A stretch of 64,000 bases of DNA, taken from positions 5,685,730 to 5,749,729 of the forward strand of contig NC_020168.2 in assembly GCF_000224145.3 (NCBI RefSeq). The letters run 5' to 3'. The translations under genes were made by a program, and so were the position numbers. Shown here in pieces: positions 1 through 11,519 of the stretch. Within the stretch, counting starts at the first letter, position 1, and each line of letters starts with the position of its first letter. The notes under the pieces are model-generated. The model did no database searches. It was not told the origin of the DNA and saw only the letters and a list, made by a program, of their open reading frames with translations. Source of the stretch: Ciona intestinalis (lineage: Eukaryota > Chordata > Ascidiacea > Phlebobranchia > Cionidae).

Positions 1-609
1 TCCCAAGGATGCTTTCGCTTCTTACTATTTTCACATCAGGGGATTTCGGTCGCCATACAAATGCGAAAACCCTGACCTAAACAAGTTGTACGAACTGTAT
101 ATGAAGGGAGAAGTGGAGTTTGGGTGTTTCTTTGACCATTTGAAAGAATGGTATGCTCATCGCAATGACGCTAATGTTTTATTCTTGTTGTATGAAGACG
201 TAAAGCAAGATCCACGAAACGAAGTGTTAAAAATAGCAAAGTTTCTCGGAGACGAGTACGAAAAGAAGCTTAAGATGGATGATGGAAAAATTTTGGAAAA
301 TATCTTAGAGCGTAGTAGTTTCAGTCATATGAAAGGCAGGAATGTTTGGGTAAGTTTAATCTAATCAATAACAATTTCCGTTTTAATTCTGTTACACAAA
401 ACCTATGCTGTATTAAAGACTTAAGTTTTGCTTTTCAGCATAAAACTTTCCGCCCGGAAAATGAACCGTTTATTCGTAAAGGAGTAATCGGTGATTGGAA
501 GAATCATTTAAGTGCAGAGCAAGCTGATGGTTTGGATCGTGCGCTTATGGAGCATGGGAAAGATAATGGAATTTCAAAATTATGGAACAAATATGCAGAA
601 TTTCTATAA
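1..609 (+). CDS. Cytosolic sulfotransferase (SULT family), 3' part
   Basis: Two exons are visible: 1..349 (5' part outside the window) and 439..609, joined by an 89-bp GT-AG intron in phase 0. The family moves a sulfonate group from PAPS to hydroxyl or amine acceptors in the cytosol. The window starts inside the 3'-phosphate binding segment (PKDAFASYYF), and the last exon carries the C-terminal PAPS loop RKGVIGDWKNHL and a short tail ending YAEFL. The PAPS 5'-loop and the catalytic histidine lie upstream of the window. Protein sequence is close to the complete neighbour at 3380, so this is a tandem paralogue. The acceptor substrate cannot be told from sequence. Confidence 0.93.
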
Positions 610-3379
610 TCACAAATTATAGTTACTTAAAGTAACCGTAATGCATAATCGGTTCATATTTCATGTTGACAACTATTGGCACAAGCCAAAAATTATGTTG
701 AAAATTCGATTTTGGCCCAAAACGGTTTTATAGTTAATGGTGTTTATCCCCAACATTGGTAAATTGTGCAACGAATATATATTATACCTGTTATACTATA
801 ACAGAAAAAGCAGCGCTGATACAAATACAATTGCAATCCAATTAACCAAAATCTATCATACTGTTTTAGCCCCTTTTATATATAAAGACACCCAACAGCG
901 GGTATCAAACATATAGTACAATGGGGGAAGATAGGACACTTAAGCACATATTGCCAAATATTTCCAAAATCAAAAATAGATGACGGTTTTTGGGTAATAT
1001 CACGAATTAGTACTATCATTAATTAACAACAATTAAATATAATAAAACACACCAGGAGTTATTTAGCGATCCGCACAACAGGTGAAATTTAAAAAATTCG
1101 AAAACACACAGGATAAGATGGGACAGTTTAAAATCAATGTTAATTTTGATTATTAAGTGTATTTATAAATAGGAATATACGCAAATAACACGAAATAACA
1201 CTGTACGCTTTGAAGTTGGGAATAACACTGTACGCTTTGAAGTTAGGAAACGGATTGTAAAACAACGAGTCTTGTTATCCATTGTCTCGCGTCTATGACG
1301 TCATAGTCGCCACCATTACGGAGCCCACAGCATGGCATTTTATCATTGCTGGGTGCTGTTTTTTCGTTTAAATGTTGCGATTTTTTAAAAACCAAGCCTT
1401 TCTGCGCGTAAAAATGGCTTTCTACTAATGTTATATCTTATCACAATAATAAACCTTACAAAAATAATCAACTTTTATTGAACACTCAATCGATTAAAGA
1501 GTAAAAAAACAGAAAATATCAAGTTTACTAACCAAAAACATAAAAGAACATGTTTAAAATATAAAAATACAAACAAAAACGCATAACATTACCATAAACT
1601 GGTGTATCTAGCTGCAGTTTTGCATGTAAATTGCCGTGATTTTACTTTTTGGCTCACAAACTTAACACGTATACCCGGCAACGAAACTTAAGGTATCTGT
1701 GTAAAATTTGCCTAATATCGAAGTGACATTGAGGAGAACAATACTGAGTTACTATTTTTGGTCTTCTGCTTGAATTAGTAAGCTACCTTTTCTGCGTTGC
1801 GGGTCTTTATGAAATCGGAAAACGCGAACACCTTATCTGCTAGTACTTAAGCAGTTTGGAGCTGCATGTCCACTCATGTTTCATTATAAATGTAGTAAAG
1901 AATGGCTCTATAGATTCGTAGGTATGATCATATACTATTATGTAAACTAAGCTGATTGCTGCTAGTCTTAATCGCCAACGTAAAGTACCCTGTTAAACCA
2001 CACTGTACGCCGAAAACCCGTCAAAATATTAATTTACTCCACATTAACTCCTAGATTTAATATTGTATAACAAGATTTATATTAGAAATTATAATATAAA
2101 TGTTGAAACAATCGCTATACGTGTTTTCTAGCTTTGTATCGCTTACAAGAACTAAATGAACACATGCCGACCATGCATTTGTATAGGCGATTCACGCTCT
2201 GTGGGCTCCGTAATGGCGGACACAAGCGCCGTTTCCTAACCTGGTCTATACAACTTTGGGTATTCCTACTAGGTTTTTGGCACATGCCACTTCTCATAAA
2301 TTATCACCAAGTGCAAATGACCAAATTTCGAATATATTTTCAAAATATTATCTTTTTATCATATTAGTATCTTATAGTTTGATTACCCCTGAGGTATAAA
2401 TTACTAAATTAAAAGCGAATCTTTCAAAGTTTGGCAATGAAAACATACAAAACAACAATGTGGGGGAAGATGGGACTCGAAATTGAAATATATTTACATT
2501 AGCAGTATTCTGCAACTTGTAGTTAACCTACCGAATTTAACAGGCTGTGCTAGTTTCTTTGCCATGTAAATTTCATATTTATAACGTTAAACCGACATTT
2601 TTTGGTTAGTTTTATCTTAAATTAAAGTCATATTGACCCCTGTTGATTTTCTTCATGCTTATACTTCAGTGTTTTTTTACAAAACGAAAACTAGTTTTAT
2701 GAGATAAAATCAAACTGTACAAAATATTCAAGGTTGTTTTATGAAGCTATGAAACTAGTTTAATCGTTCGCACACGCAAACTAAAAAAATCTTCGGCTTT
2801 GCTATGATTTAGCGAGCGTTAAAAAATAGCAACTTACTATTTCGCATTTTTTCACCTGTTCAAAGTATACAGTTTCTATTTTACATATTTTTTTAATATT
2901 TAAAAACAATAATCTGCTTTGACGGGCGTTTTATAAAGTCGTAATAATACTGTCGAATAATTCTGTAACTTTATTTTCCTGATTATCATTAATGAGGGCC
3001 CGTAAAAAGAAAATTAAAAAAAGTCTCGTCTGACAAAGTGTTCCATCTTTCCCCCACCCTACTATAGTAAAAATTCAACGGTATATCGTGCACGGAACTA
3101 TGTTTGATTTGTATCAATAAAGTTTCAACGTTGACTTAAAGTTTCACGAAGTCCGCATCGTCTGGTTTACGATTTGTTTAATCAGCGGGTACACTAGCTA
3201 GCTCTTAACTTTCCGATATCTGTAACAGTAATTAAATGAAGTAAGTAGGATATAGGCCTATACAGCATACTTTTATACCATAGTATGTGAGTGTATTATG
3301 ATACTACTATTTAATGCGGCAGGTTTTCAATTGATAAGGTTTATATGTTTGCAAAAATTAGCCCATAGACATTAGGAAT
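610..3379. other. Intergenic stretch with MITE-like termini
   Basis: AT-rich DNA between two sulfotransferase genes. No exon could be recognised. It contains four matches to the ends of the MITE-like family seen elsewhere: about 922-945, 1111-1130, 2458-2476 and, in inverse orientation, 3036-3066 (ending CCCCCACCCTACTATA). They may represent one large nested element or several decayed copies. Confidence 0.6.
910..3066. mobile_element. Nested or decayed MITE-like elements
   Basis: The outer ends, ATGGGGGAAGATAGGACAC near 922 and GTTCCATCTTTCCCCCACCC near 3037, are inverted relative to each other and match the terminal repeats of short copies in this window. Two further direct-oriented ends lie inside (about 1115 and 2460). 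The true element borders are uncertain, and no transposase ORF is present. Confidence 0.4.
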
Positions 3380-4412
3380 ATGGCAGACAAATATTTAACA
3401 ACCCCGAAGTATGTAAAAGTCAAAGACGAGGCAACTGGAATAGAAATCGTTCTCCCTGGCGCATGCAGCCAGAAAGATTTTAACTCAGCAAGAAAATATA
3501 AAGCAAAAGACAGCGACGTGTTTGTGTGTTCTTATCCTAAAACTGGAACCACTTGGTTGCTTACTATTACATGGCTTATTGTTCACCATGGGGAGGAGAT
3601 TCCTAAAAATTATACGGATAGTATCCCAACGTTGGAATTCGACGGCTGTGAAAATATCGAAGCCATTGATGATGGCGAATTTCCACGAATAATCAAGACT
3701 CATTTTCCATACAAGCTGGTACCGAAAAATTTAAAAGCAAAGTATTTGTATATTACACGAAATCCCAAGGATGCTTTCGTTTCTTACTATTTTCACGTAA
3801 GAGGGTTTAATTCCGTTTATCATTGGAAAAATCCAGATCTTAGCAATTTGTACGAATTGTATATAAAGGGAGAGGTGACATCAGGCCTCTTCTTTGACCA
3901 TTTGAAAAATTGGTATGCTCATCGCAATGACCCTAATGTATTATTCTTGTTGTATGAAGACGTAAAGCAAGATCCAAGAAACGAAGTGTTAAAAATAGCA
4001 AAGTTTCTCGGAGACGAGTACGAAAAAAAGCTTAAGATGGATGATGGAAAAATTTTGGAAATTATCTTAGAGCGTAGTAGTTTCAGTCATATGAAGGGAA
4101 TGAGTGCTTGGGTAAGTATAGTCCGATACATAATTATTATTTTATCTTTCCTATTTCTTTGACACAAAATCTGGAAAATAATGAGGTTATGTATAGTTTG
4201 TTAAATATTTCTGTTTAGTTTAGATTTTATATACTCTATAGCATACAACATACCGGCCGGAAAACGAACCGTTTATTCGTAAAGGAGTAATCGGTGATTG
4301 GAAAAATCATTTAAGTACAGAGCAAGCTGATGGTTTAGATCGTGCGCTTATGGAACATGGGAAAGAAAGTGGCATCTCAAAATTATGGGACAAATATGCA
4401 GAATTTTTGTAG
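3380..4412 (+). CDS. Cytosolic sulfotransferase (SULT family)
   Basis: Exons 3380..4111 and 4242..4412, one 130-bp phase-0 intron, give 300 aa, the usual length of cytosolic SULTs. The PAPS 5'-phosphosulfate loop YPKTGTTWL is at about residues 52-60. The catalytic histidine lies in KTHFP (about 111), the 3'-phosphate binding segment is RNPKDAFVSYYF (about 131-142), and the C-terminal loop is RKGVIGDWKNHL. All key residues are present, so the enzyme should be active. No signal peptide or membrane segment is seen, which fits a soluble cytosolic enzyme. It sits between a partial paralogue (1..609) and a decayed one (5938..7301), all on the + strand. The acceptor (steroid, phenol, amine or other) is not predictable here. 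Confidence 0.95.
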
Positions 4413-4640
4413 TTAAACGTTGCAAAACGTCATAAGACATTCTATAATATTGGCTTAAATTTATGGTAATTTTAATAGTTAATTAGCTTTATAAATATGG
4501 TATAAATTACAACGTGTAATGTTTCGCTGGAGATAGCCTTTCAGTTAACTCCTATTTAATTGATTTGTAGGCTACATGAACTTTTATTTGGTTGTGATTG
4601 TAATGCTGGGTTTCAATTAAACTGAATCAGTGAAGAAGAT

Positions 4641-4750
4641 AGAGTAAGGTGGGGGAGATGGGACACCTTTTCATTCTATTTTCTCGTCCCATTTGAGGCT
4701 ATTCGTATAATTTGTGCTAAAGGTATCCCATCTTCCCCCACCCTACTATA
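4641..4750. mobile_element. Short MITE-like element
   Basis: About 110 bp with terminal inverted repeats: GGTGGGGGAGATGGGACACC at the left and ATCCCATCTTCCCCCACCC at the right, followed by TACTATA. It is the shortest copy of the family in the window and has no coding capacity. Confidence 0.75.
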
Positions 4751-5119
4751 TATCTTACGTAAAACTAACTAAGACCTGTTTTCCTATAACAACAAATTTC
4801 CACCACTTGTGTAAAGTTGTCCAAAGTTCATGCATCGCTTGCTTCCATGGTTTGTTTGTCCAGGTACAACACTGTCAATATTTACAGACCTCCCATTACG
4901 AACAAATTAAAAGCTGACTTGGCAGGTTTTTAACAAATAAAACTGTATATTGGATAAGTATGTGAACTTTCTTTGATCTCTTGATTTCCAAAGCAGTATT
5001 ATGTGCATGTTTTTATCTGTTTTATTACAATTGGTGCATTAAAATAAAAAATATATAAATACGTATATATAAACCAAATGAGCACTCAAAAATGCGCACC
5101 CTTGAAACTGCGTTTAGTT

Positions 5120-5325
5120 GGGCCAAAGAGATTAAAACCAATCTCTTTGGTTGGGCACTCGTAAAATTGCTTTGGTTGGACACTCGTAAAAATTGGTTTT
5201 AATCTCTTTGGTTGGGCACTCGTAACATTGCTTTGGTTGGACGCTCGTAAAAATTGGTTTTAATCTCTTTGGTTGGGCACTCGTAAAATTGCATAGCCTA
5301 CGAGCAAAATGGTTTTAATCTCTTT
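5120..5325. repeat. Tandem repeat, about 60-bp unit
   Basis: The words TTTTAATCTCTTTGGTTGGG, CACTCGTAAAATTGC and TTTGGTTGGACACTCGTAAA recur in order about three times. Between 5130 and 5150 part of the unit also appears in the opposite orientation (GATTAAAACCAATCTCTTTG), so the array begins with a short palindromic arrangement. Confidence 0.8.
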
Positions 5326-5937
5326 GCTACCAGTAAACACAGTTGTACTATTTCTCATGCGTGACGAGTAAACAAGTTGCCTTCTAGTATTCATATTTCC
5401 ATGGTGCAATAGTGACGTTGAACTTTTTCGCAAAACACGTCATGGCTGTTTATAAGTTAGTTGCAGAATATGCGTCTAAGACCGAAGTAGAATTGATTTT
5501 GTAGCAGTGTTTGCTGCATTTCGTTGACGTGTTTACTCATGCAACTTCGCAACAAAGGTTGGTATAATTATAATATACATTATTTGTTTTGAATGTTATT
5601 ATTATAACTCAAAGTTAGTTTATTTGTGCAACAAATGGATCTCTCTAGTGTCTAAAAATGTGAGCGACCATTTTTTTTCTTTTCTACCTGTGCCATTCAA
5701 ATCTACTTATTTATAAGAACTTCGTCACTTCCACCTTTAAATATGTTGCAGCGGTAGTTAATAAAAAGGTATGTTATTGAATTAATATCGAAAGATCAAC
5801 CAGATGGGCTATGAATATTAAACATGTACCTATACAAAGAAGTAGGCCACACTTTTTCCGCTAGAAAGCCAACCTAATTTTTAGGTTAAAATGATTCACT
5901 TCGGCACTGGGGCCACTGGAGCAGTACCACCGGCACC

Positions 5938-7301
5938 ATGAAAGACCTAACTTTACCGAAATTTATAAAAGTTGGAGACAAAGCAAGTGGTGAAGAAATA
6001 TCCTTTTAATGTAAACCACTGGAACTTTGAATCTGCCCAAAAATATAAAGCAGATGATACTGATATGTTTGTTTGTTCATACTCCAAAACTGGAACTACC
6101 TGGCTAATAAAAAAACGTTGTGTGGCTGATTTTACATCATGGAACAGAAGTCCCAGGACCATACAGAAATAGCATTCCAATTCTATAGCTTGATGGTTCC
6201 GAAGCCCCAGGCCAGAATCGATTGGAAACAGTGAATTCCCATGCATAATCAAAACACATTTCCATACAACTTTATGCAAATTAATCCCAATACGAAGTAT
6301 TTATATATCGCAAGAAACTCAAAGGATGCTTTCGTTTCATTTTATTTTCATATCAGAGGATGTGAAAAAACTTATGGAACAAATAATCCTGATATAAACA
6401 AGCTGTATGATCAGTACATGAATAGAGAAGTACAGTTTAATTGTTACTTTGATCATTTAAACGAACAGTACAGTCATCGAAATGATCCCAATGTTTTATT
6501 CTTGTTGTATGAAGATATAAAGCAAGACCCAAGAAATGGTATTTTAAAAGTAGCAACAATTCTTGGAAAAAAATATAAGAAACTATTGAAGAAAGAAAAT
6601 GAAAAACTGATAAAAAGTGCTAGAGCTTAGTAGTGAACATATGAAGAGTAGAAACATTTGGGTAAGCAGTTACTGTTGTTACCAACATATGTTATTTAAT
6701 ATTCATGAATCTAAATTAAAAATTTATCACTAGATTAGTTTATTTGTAATAAATGGCAGGGGAACTTTTACTATTTAAAATCAAATAACTTGATTTTGAT
6801 ATGATTATTAAGAATTTGTGGAAATCAACTTAACAGCATGTTGTAGTCATAAGAACATAGTTTAGTAGGTTTTAAGGTAAAAATAGGCAGCTCTTCAGAC
6901 ATAAGTTTTATTAGCCAGCTCTGATCAGTGTATGCAGTTTACATACAAGCCAGTTGTCAGATTATCCAAAAGATTGGAACAAGTTGTGAAACATTGAGGT
7001 AAATTTAATTTCAAGTTAACAATTTAGTGTAATACTTTGATTACTTTTTAAAACTTTATTTGCAATAAAATGATTCTAATTTCTTCTTTAAATTAATAAA
7101 CTATATATTTATTAATTTACTATATATTTATTAATTTAGGAACACCCAGAAAATGAACCGTTTATTCGTAAAGGAGTAATCGGTGATTGGAAGAATCATT
7201 TAAGTGCAGAGCAAGCTGATGGTTTGGATCGTGCGCTTATGGAGCATGGGAAAGATGGTGGAATTTTAAAATTATGGAACAAATATGCAGAATTTCTTTG
7301 A
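5938..7301 (+). pseudogene. Decayed cytosolic sulfotransferase
   Basis: Homologous along its length to the SULT gene at 3380, but the reading frame is broken. The start MKDLTLPKFIKVGDKASG (5938) reaches a stop near 6009. The PAPS loop segment CSYSKTGTTWL lies in another frame. The region corresponding to residues 75-105 has an in-frame stop and at least one further shift before IIKTHFPYN near 6246. A one-base loss in an A run near 6613 breaks the end of exon 1. The intron 6662..7139 keeps GT-AG ends, and the last exon 7140..7301 is fully open and nearly identical to that of the first gene. An AATAAA follows at 7432. With about five lesions this is a pseudogene rather than a sequencing error. 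Confidence 0.88.
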
Positions 7302-7431
7302 TGATTTCTTCTAAATGTATTTTTTTAAATAATCAGACTTTATGTTTTGGATTCCAACATCTGGATTTAATGCTCTATTAACTTTCTGTGCAATCACTTG
7401 ATCATGACTCGTAAAATCATAGTTTGCTGCT

Positions 7432-7437
7432 AATAAA
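7432..7437 (+). terminator. Polyadenylation signal
   Basis: AATAAA 131 bp downstream of the sulfotransferase pseudogene stop. Confidence 0.6.
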
Positions 7438-7738
7438 GCAGTTTGAAATTATACTGATGATTTACTTTGTTTGAACTGCCTACAACCTTTTCTTGTAAAT
7501 TGTTTCATGACGTTTCAACTGGAGTAGTTTGTTGACTTTGGCAGTGATATTGAGAGAAGTACTTTGTTTTTTCACTCCATTATTTTCTTAATTACTTGTA
7601 ACTGCATTGTCAAGATCACGTCATGAGTACACCTTTTGGGATGCAACATAATCTTATCATTTCTTAAAACATTACCGTAAATGATGTTCTTACCCTAAAA
7701 AGAAATTCATTGGAAATTGGGGGGGTTCATTCCAATGT

Positions 7739-7788
7739 NNNNNNNNNNNNNNNNNNNNNNNNNNNNNNNNNNNNNNNNNNNNNNNNNN
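7739..7788. other. Assembly gap (50 N)
   Basis: A run of exactly 50 N. The truncated VioB-like gene copy breaks off near it, so real sequence of unknown length may be missing. Confidence 0.95.
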
Positions 7789-7961
7789 GTGCGGCTTTGG
7801 GAATACGCTGATATACTTTATGTTGTAATAAGATATGTTTACAGCGATATTGATGTTCGGGAAATACAAAGAATTCTAACATAAATGAACCAGTTTCTTA
7901 CAAAACCAGTATGTGGTATTGTTCGAATCAAATCATTGACCAGTCCTGTAAAAATGAATAC

Positions 7962-10255
7962 CATTTCTGTCTTTGCTGAACAAAGTCCAGTTCCCCGCCT
8001 GAAGAGACCATGAACAGATCTTTACCACCACAATGTACAGCTCTCTGTCTGCAATTAAAACTACGGTGTCGACAGAGTTTATGCTCGGGATCGTACGCCA
8101 CCACATCAACATGCTTTAAGTCGTTAATAGCAAAGTTTCCTTTTGTGTCAGAACGTATTGAAGTGCCGCAATCAATAAGAATGGTCTAAAAATAATCAAT
8201 AAGAATGGTTTGAAAAACCTTCGTGACTTTGAGGTGTAACTGGTCAGACACCACGATGTATCATTTTCTCGAATTTATTGTTCTAAAAATCAAGAGAATG
8301 CGTGTTTAATAGGAAAGAAAGTGCCGAGTGGTGCACAACATTGTTTCTGCTATCATGCAAATGTACGAATTTTGTAGATAGATGTTCTCTAATGATAATA
8401 CCTTCGTTTTAATATCGAGAGCGAATGCATACTCCCTTGTAGGAGAACGTTTTAAATTCAACGGACGCATGACTCTTCCTCCATAAAGATTCGTGGGATC
8501 GTCGTCCGACGTCATGCCGATTGTTCCAGTAATTCTTCCACTCTTAGTACTAAAGCGGCTGCAATCGGATACAACATATAGACTCTAAAATCTCAAAACA
8601 CTACTGTTCGATTATAATAAAACAAATATATTCAAAAATGAATAAGAAGCTAATTTAACAAAGATGTAGCGATACTTTATCTTTAGCATTTTTTGAATGT
8701 GATTGCTTACTACATGTCCATGACGAAGGAAATAGAAAGAGATGAAGCATTCCTGAACTTCTTCTGATAAAAGGAATCTAACCAGCGAATATCAACGAGT
8801 TTACTCTTTATAGCACCAAGAGCACCATGGTCAAGACCCCTGCATCAGAGTATATAATACAAATTTTTTGGTTGTTAATTGGAATTGTTGGACTTACCTT
8901 TTTTTGGTGAACCGTTTGCTAATTTGACTTGTCGGACCAGTTTTCATTCTGGCGATCATCATTCCTGGTATTTTGATTTCGTAACCTATTGCCAGGCCTG
9001 TATGTTGCCAGTCAGGATCCAAATCTACCATTCTGCCGGGTGCTACATCTGTATATGAAAGCGTGTATCATTTTGAAAATAGCAAAAATTTAAAAAATCG
9101 TTTGTTACACCTAACTTACATGTCATCCTGCGTTTAGCTAGAAAGTCTTTCTCGTCGCATTCTTCGCCTGGCTTCCAACATGCTGACGTAATTACAGTGT
9201 TGCTAAAATAAAAATGACCATTTCCCATTGGATTCATCTGTGTGCTTTGATATGTAAGTTTTTCTTCCGAGTGTCCCTATGTATCATTAAGGGTTGGTCA
9301 GCATCCAGCGTCGATGCTAGTACTTTATTAACAAAATCAACGATATAGGAATAATTGAGTTACCCCAGTCCGCACTTTACCAACTGTTTTTTGTCGGAAC
9401 GTGTTGCATGTTGGACAAAATCGGTCGTTGTTGTACAAAGGAAGAAAGTTATTAACTGTTGGACAGTTGGCGTTAAGCGTTCCGAAAAAATGTATCCTTG
9501 GCCAAGAGAGGTAAGCTGTGAAAACATGACACAAATAACAATTGTTATGAAAGTTATATAACATGTTGATGTACTGGATGACTAACATGGACACACAAAG
9601 TCATAACATTGCATTTGTTGTCTTGATAATCCATGACACGTCTGCTCTCGATTGCTAATGCAAAACCTTTGTCGAATACGTGTTCCGTTTCCACAAGAGG
9701 CACTGCAGTCACTCCAAGCCGTCCATTTCGACCACGTGCCTTGGCTTTCTGCTTGTACGCGTTTATGACCAAGATTACCGTCACTTGTTGAAGATACTGG
9801 CCCAGCACTTGCTGTAAGTTATACTGTGTTACTGGTTTGTTATAAAACCCGTAGACAGGATAATACTTATATTTGCCTGAAAGCAAGTGTAGGCTTAGTG
9901 GTTAGGCATTAGAAACGTATAGTTACAGGATACCACGCGGTTACGATGCTTGCTACTGAAGGGTGTATATGCAGACATTTCTGTGTAATATATAGGACCT
10001 TGCTTCGACTCAGTGGTACCTAATATGTTGTAGCACCCTGGTTGGCGGGGCAATCTGCCTGACATAAATCTCAAAACCGAAAGGACATGCTGTGCTGTAG
10101 AATCACACCCACTTAAAACTAAAGTAAAATATACACAGTATTAATTTTCACAACTCTTTTGGTACACAATTATACAACTAAATAGGCTACATACCTTGAA
10201 CTATAAACATGACGCAAATTCCAAAGCAAATCACCAACGTGATGTCTTTTCTCAT
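7962..10255 (-). pseudogene. 5' fragment of a secreted TSP1/VioB-like gene (copy A)
   Basis: Exons 1-8 of the same gene type as the two complete copies downstream: 10195..10255, 9587..9811, 9364..9515, 9120..9276, 8898..9048, 8711..8839, 8402..8558, 7962..8185. All junctions are GT-AG and phases match the other copies (418 codons plus 2 bases). It encodes a signal peptide (MRKDITLVICFGICVMFI), one TSP1 repeat (TWSKWTAWSDCSASCGNG), the WPRIHFFGTLNANCPTVNN segment that matches the start of VioB, and the following beta-rich region to VQQRQKW. Exons 9-20, including the ferritin-like domain, are absent; the 50-N gap lies 174 bp beyond the last exon. It is either a truncated duplicate or a gene cut by misassembly. 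Every exon that remains is open. Confidence 0.8.
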
Positions 10256-10659
10256 TCTTACCAGCACAAATACTATAATACCTTTTAAATTTAAGTTTAA
10301 TACTTCAACAGCAACGTACCTATACGCGAAATAAAGTATGATGAAAAGATGTTTACACAAAAACCAAAGGCCCGGATAAAACATTACGTAGATCCGAAAA
10401 TCGTGCACATTTGTTAACATAAACCGGAATTTTGAACGCATTATACCTTCCGGAATCTTATGCATAAGACCTGTGATTCAACGTTTTGTAATACTTCACG
10501 ATAAACAATAAAACATCACGTAAACAATTAAGGTACTCTAGAAATGCGAATTACGGAAATTAGAAGCGGCGCGTGATCAATAATAAGAGAGAAGGAACTC
10601 AGAGAAGGAATTTACTACAGCTAGCAAACGAAAAACGTTAACCTGGACAGATAACCTAA
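10256..10659. other. Upstream region of copy A
   Basis: About 400 bp between the copy A start codon and the gypsy-like remnant. It presumably includes the promoter of copy A; I see no motif I can defend. Confidence 0.4.
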
Positions 10660-11200
10660 CAGACGGCTTTTGAAGCAGCTAAACAGGCGTTATAGCCAAT
10701 CCAACCCCCTTAACGCACCCTAAGCTGCAGGGTCGTACAGCTTTAACGATCGACGCTTTAGAAACTGCAATTGGTGGTGTGTTTAAACAGTTTATAGATG
10801 GCTTCTAGCGCCCATTGGCGTTTTTCAACAAACAGTTACTGGCCGCTGAGGTAATGTACAGCGCTTTTGACTGGGAACTGTTAGCCCTGCACCTTGCAAT
10901 CCGTATTTTTCGATATTTTATAGAAGGTCGCAGCTTCACTGTCTACACGGATCGCAAACCGTTAACGCTTGAATTATCTAAGTTTTTTTTTAATTATCTA
11001 GATTACACAGATCCCTGATCTGGTCGGCATCAGCGTCAACTAGCGGCCATATCAGAATACACCACTGACGTCCAACACGTCAGCAGTAAGAACAATCGAT
11101 TCGCTGATGCTCCTTCCCGCACGCTTGTGGGAAACATAAACATGCTGCACCTGGACTATACAGGCAGTTGGCAAAAGCGCCGCTCGACCCAGAACCGCTT
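10660..11200 (+). mobile_element. Ty3/gypsy retroelement remnant (RNase H region)
   Basis: The open segment 10815..11018 reads FNKQLLAAEVMYSAFDWELL, then LHLAIRIFRYFIEGR and FTVYTDRKPLTLELSK. This is the standard connection/RNase H junction of Ty3/gypsy polyproteins. The flanks continue in other frames: LQGRTALTIDALETAIGGVF upstream, and AAISEYTTDVQHVSSKNNRF followed by ADAPSR downstream. Stops and shifts show it is dead. No LTRs were found. Confidence 0.88.
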
Positions 11201-11519
11201 TACCCAATCTTAAACTAGAAGATATAGCTGTTGACGACACAGACACCAAACTCCTGTGCGATGTTTCCACCGGAAAGCCCTCGACCAATAATACCGTTAA
11301 TTGGCGAAAAAGGGTGTTTGACATTTTACATATTTTGCCCCCCCGTCTATATAAACCACACGGCGACTCATTGCAAACAAGTTTATGTGGCATAGGCGTA
11401 TGAAAGAAGACAGTTTGTGGACTGAGCAATGCCTAGCCACAAAATGCTTAAATTCAACACATTGTCTGCCACTTAGATTGACTATAGCATTAATAAGACA
11501 TATACATCTATATCGACAA

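Larger units (their letters stand above)
4413..5937. other. Intergenic DNA with a MITE and a 60-bp tandem repeat
   Basis: No exon recognised. It holds a short MITE-like copy (4641-4750) and a tandem repeat at about 5120-5325, listed separately; the rest shows nothing identifiable. Confidence 0.6.
7302..7961. other. Intergenic DNA containing an assembly gap
   Basis: Contains the polyadenylation signal AATAAA (7432-7437) of the sulfotransferase pseudogene and a run of 50 N at 7739-7788. The 170 bases right of the gap, where exon 9 of the neighbouring minus-strand gene would be expected, hold no such exon. Confidence 0.7.

Noticed and set aside
5953-6279. 108-aa minus-strand open frame
   Set aside because: Antisense of the sulfotransferase pseudogene, with no homology of its own.
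9554-9886. 110-aa minus-strand open frame
   Set aside because: Overlaps copy A exon 2 in another frame; the TSP1-encoding frame is the one supported by homology and phases.
10187-10465. 92-aa frame extending upstream of the copy A start codon
   Set aside because: The extension has no counterpart in copies B and C, whose signal peptides begin at the position aligned with 10255.
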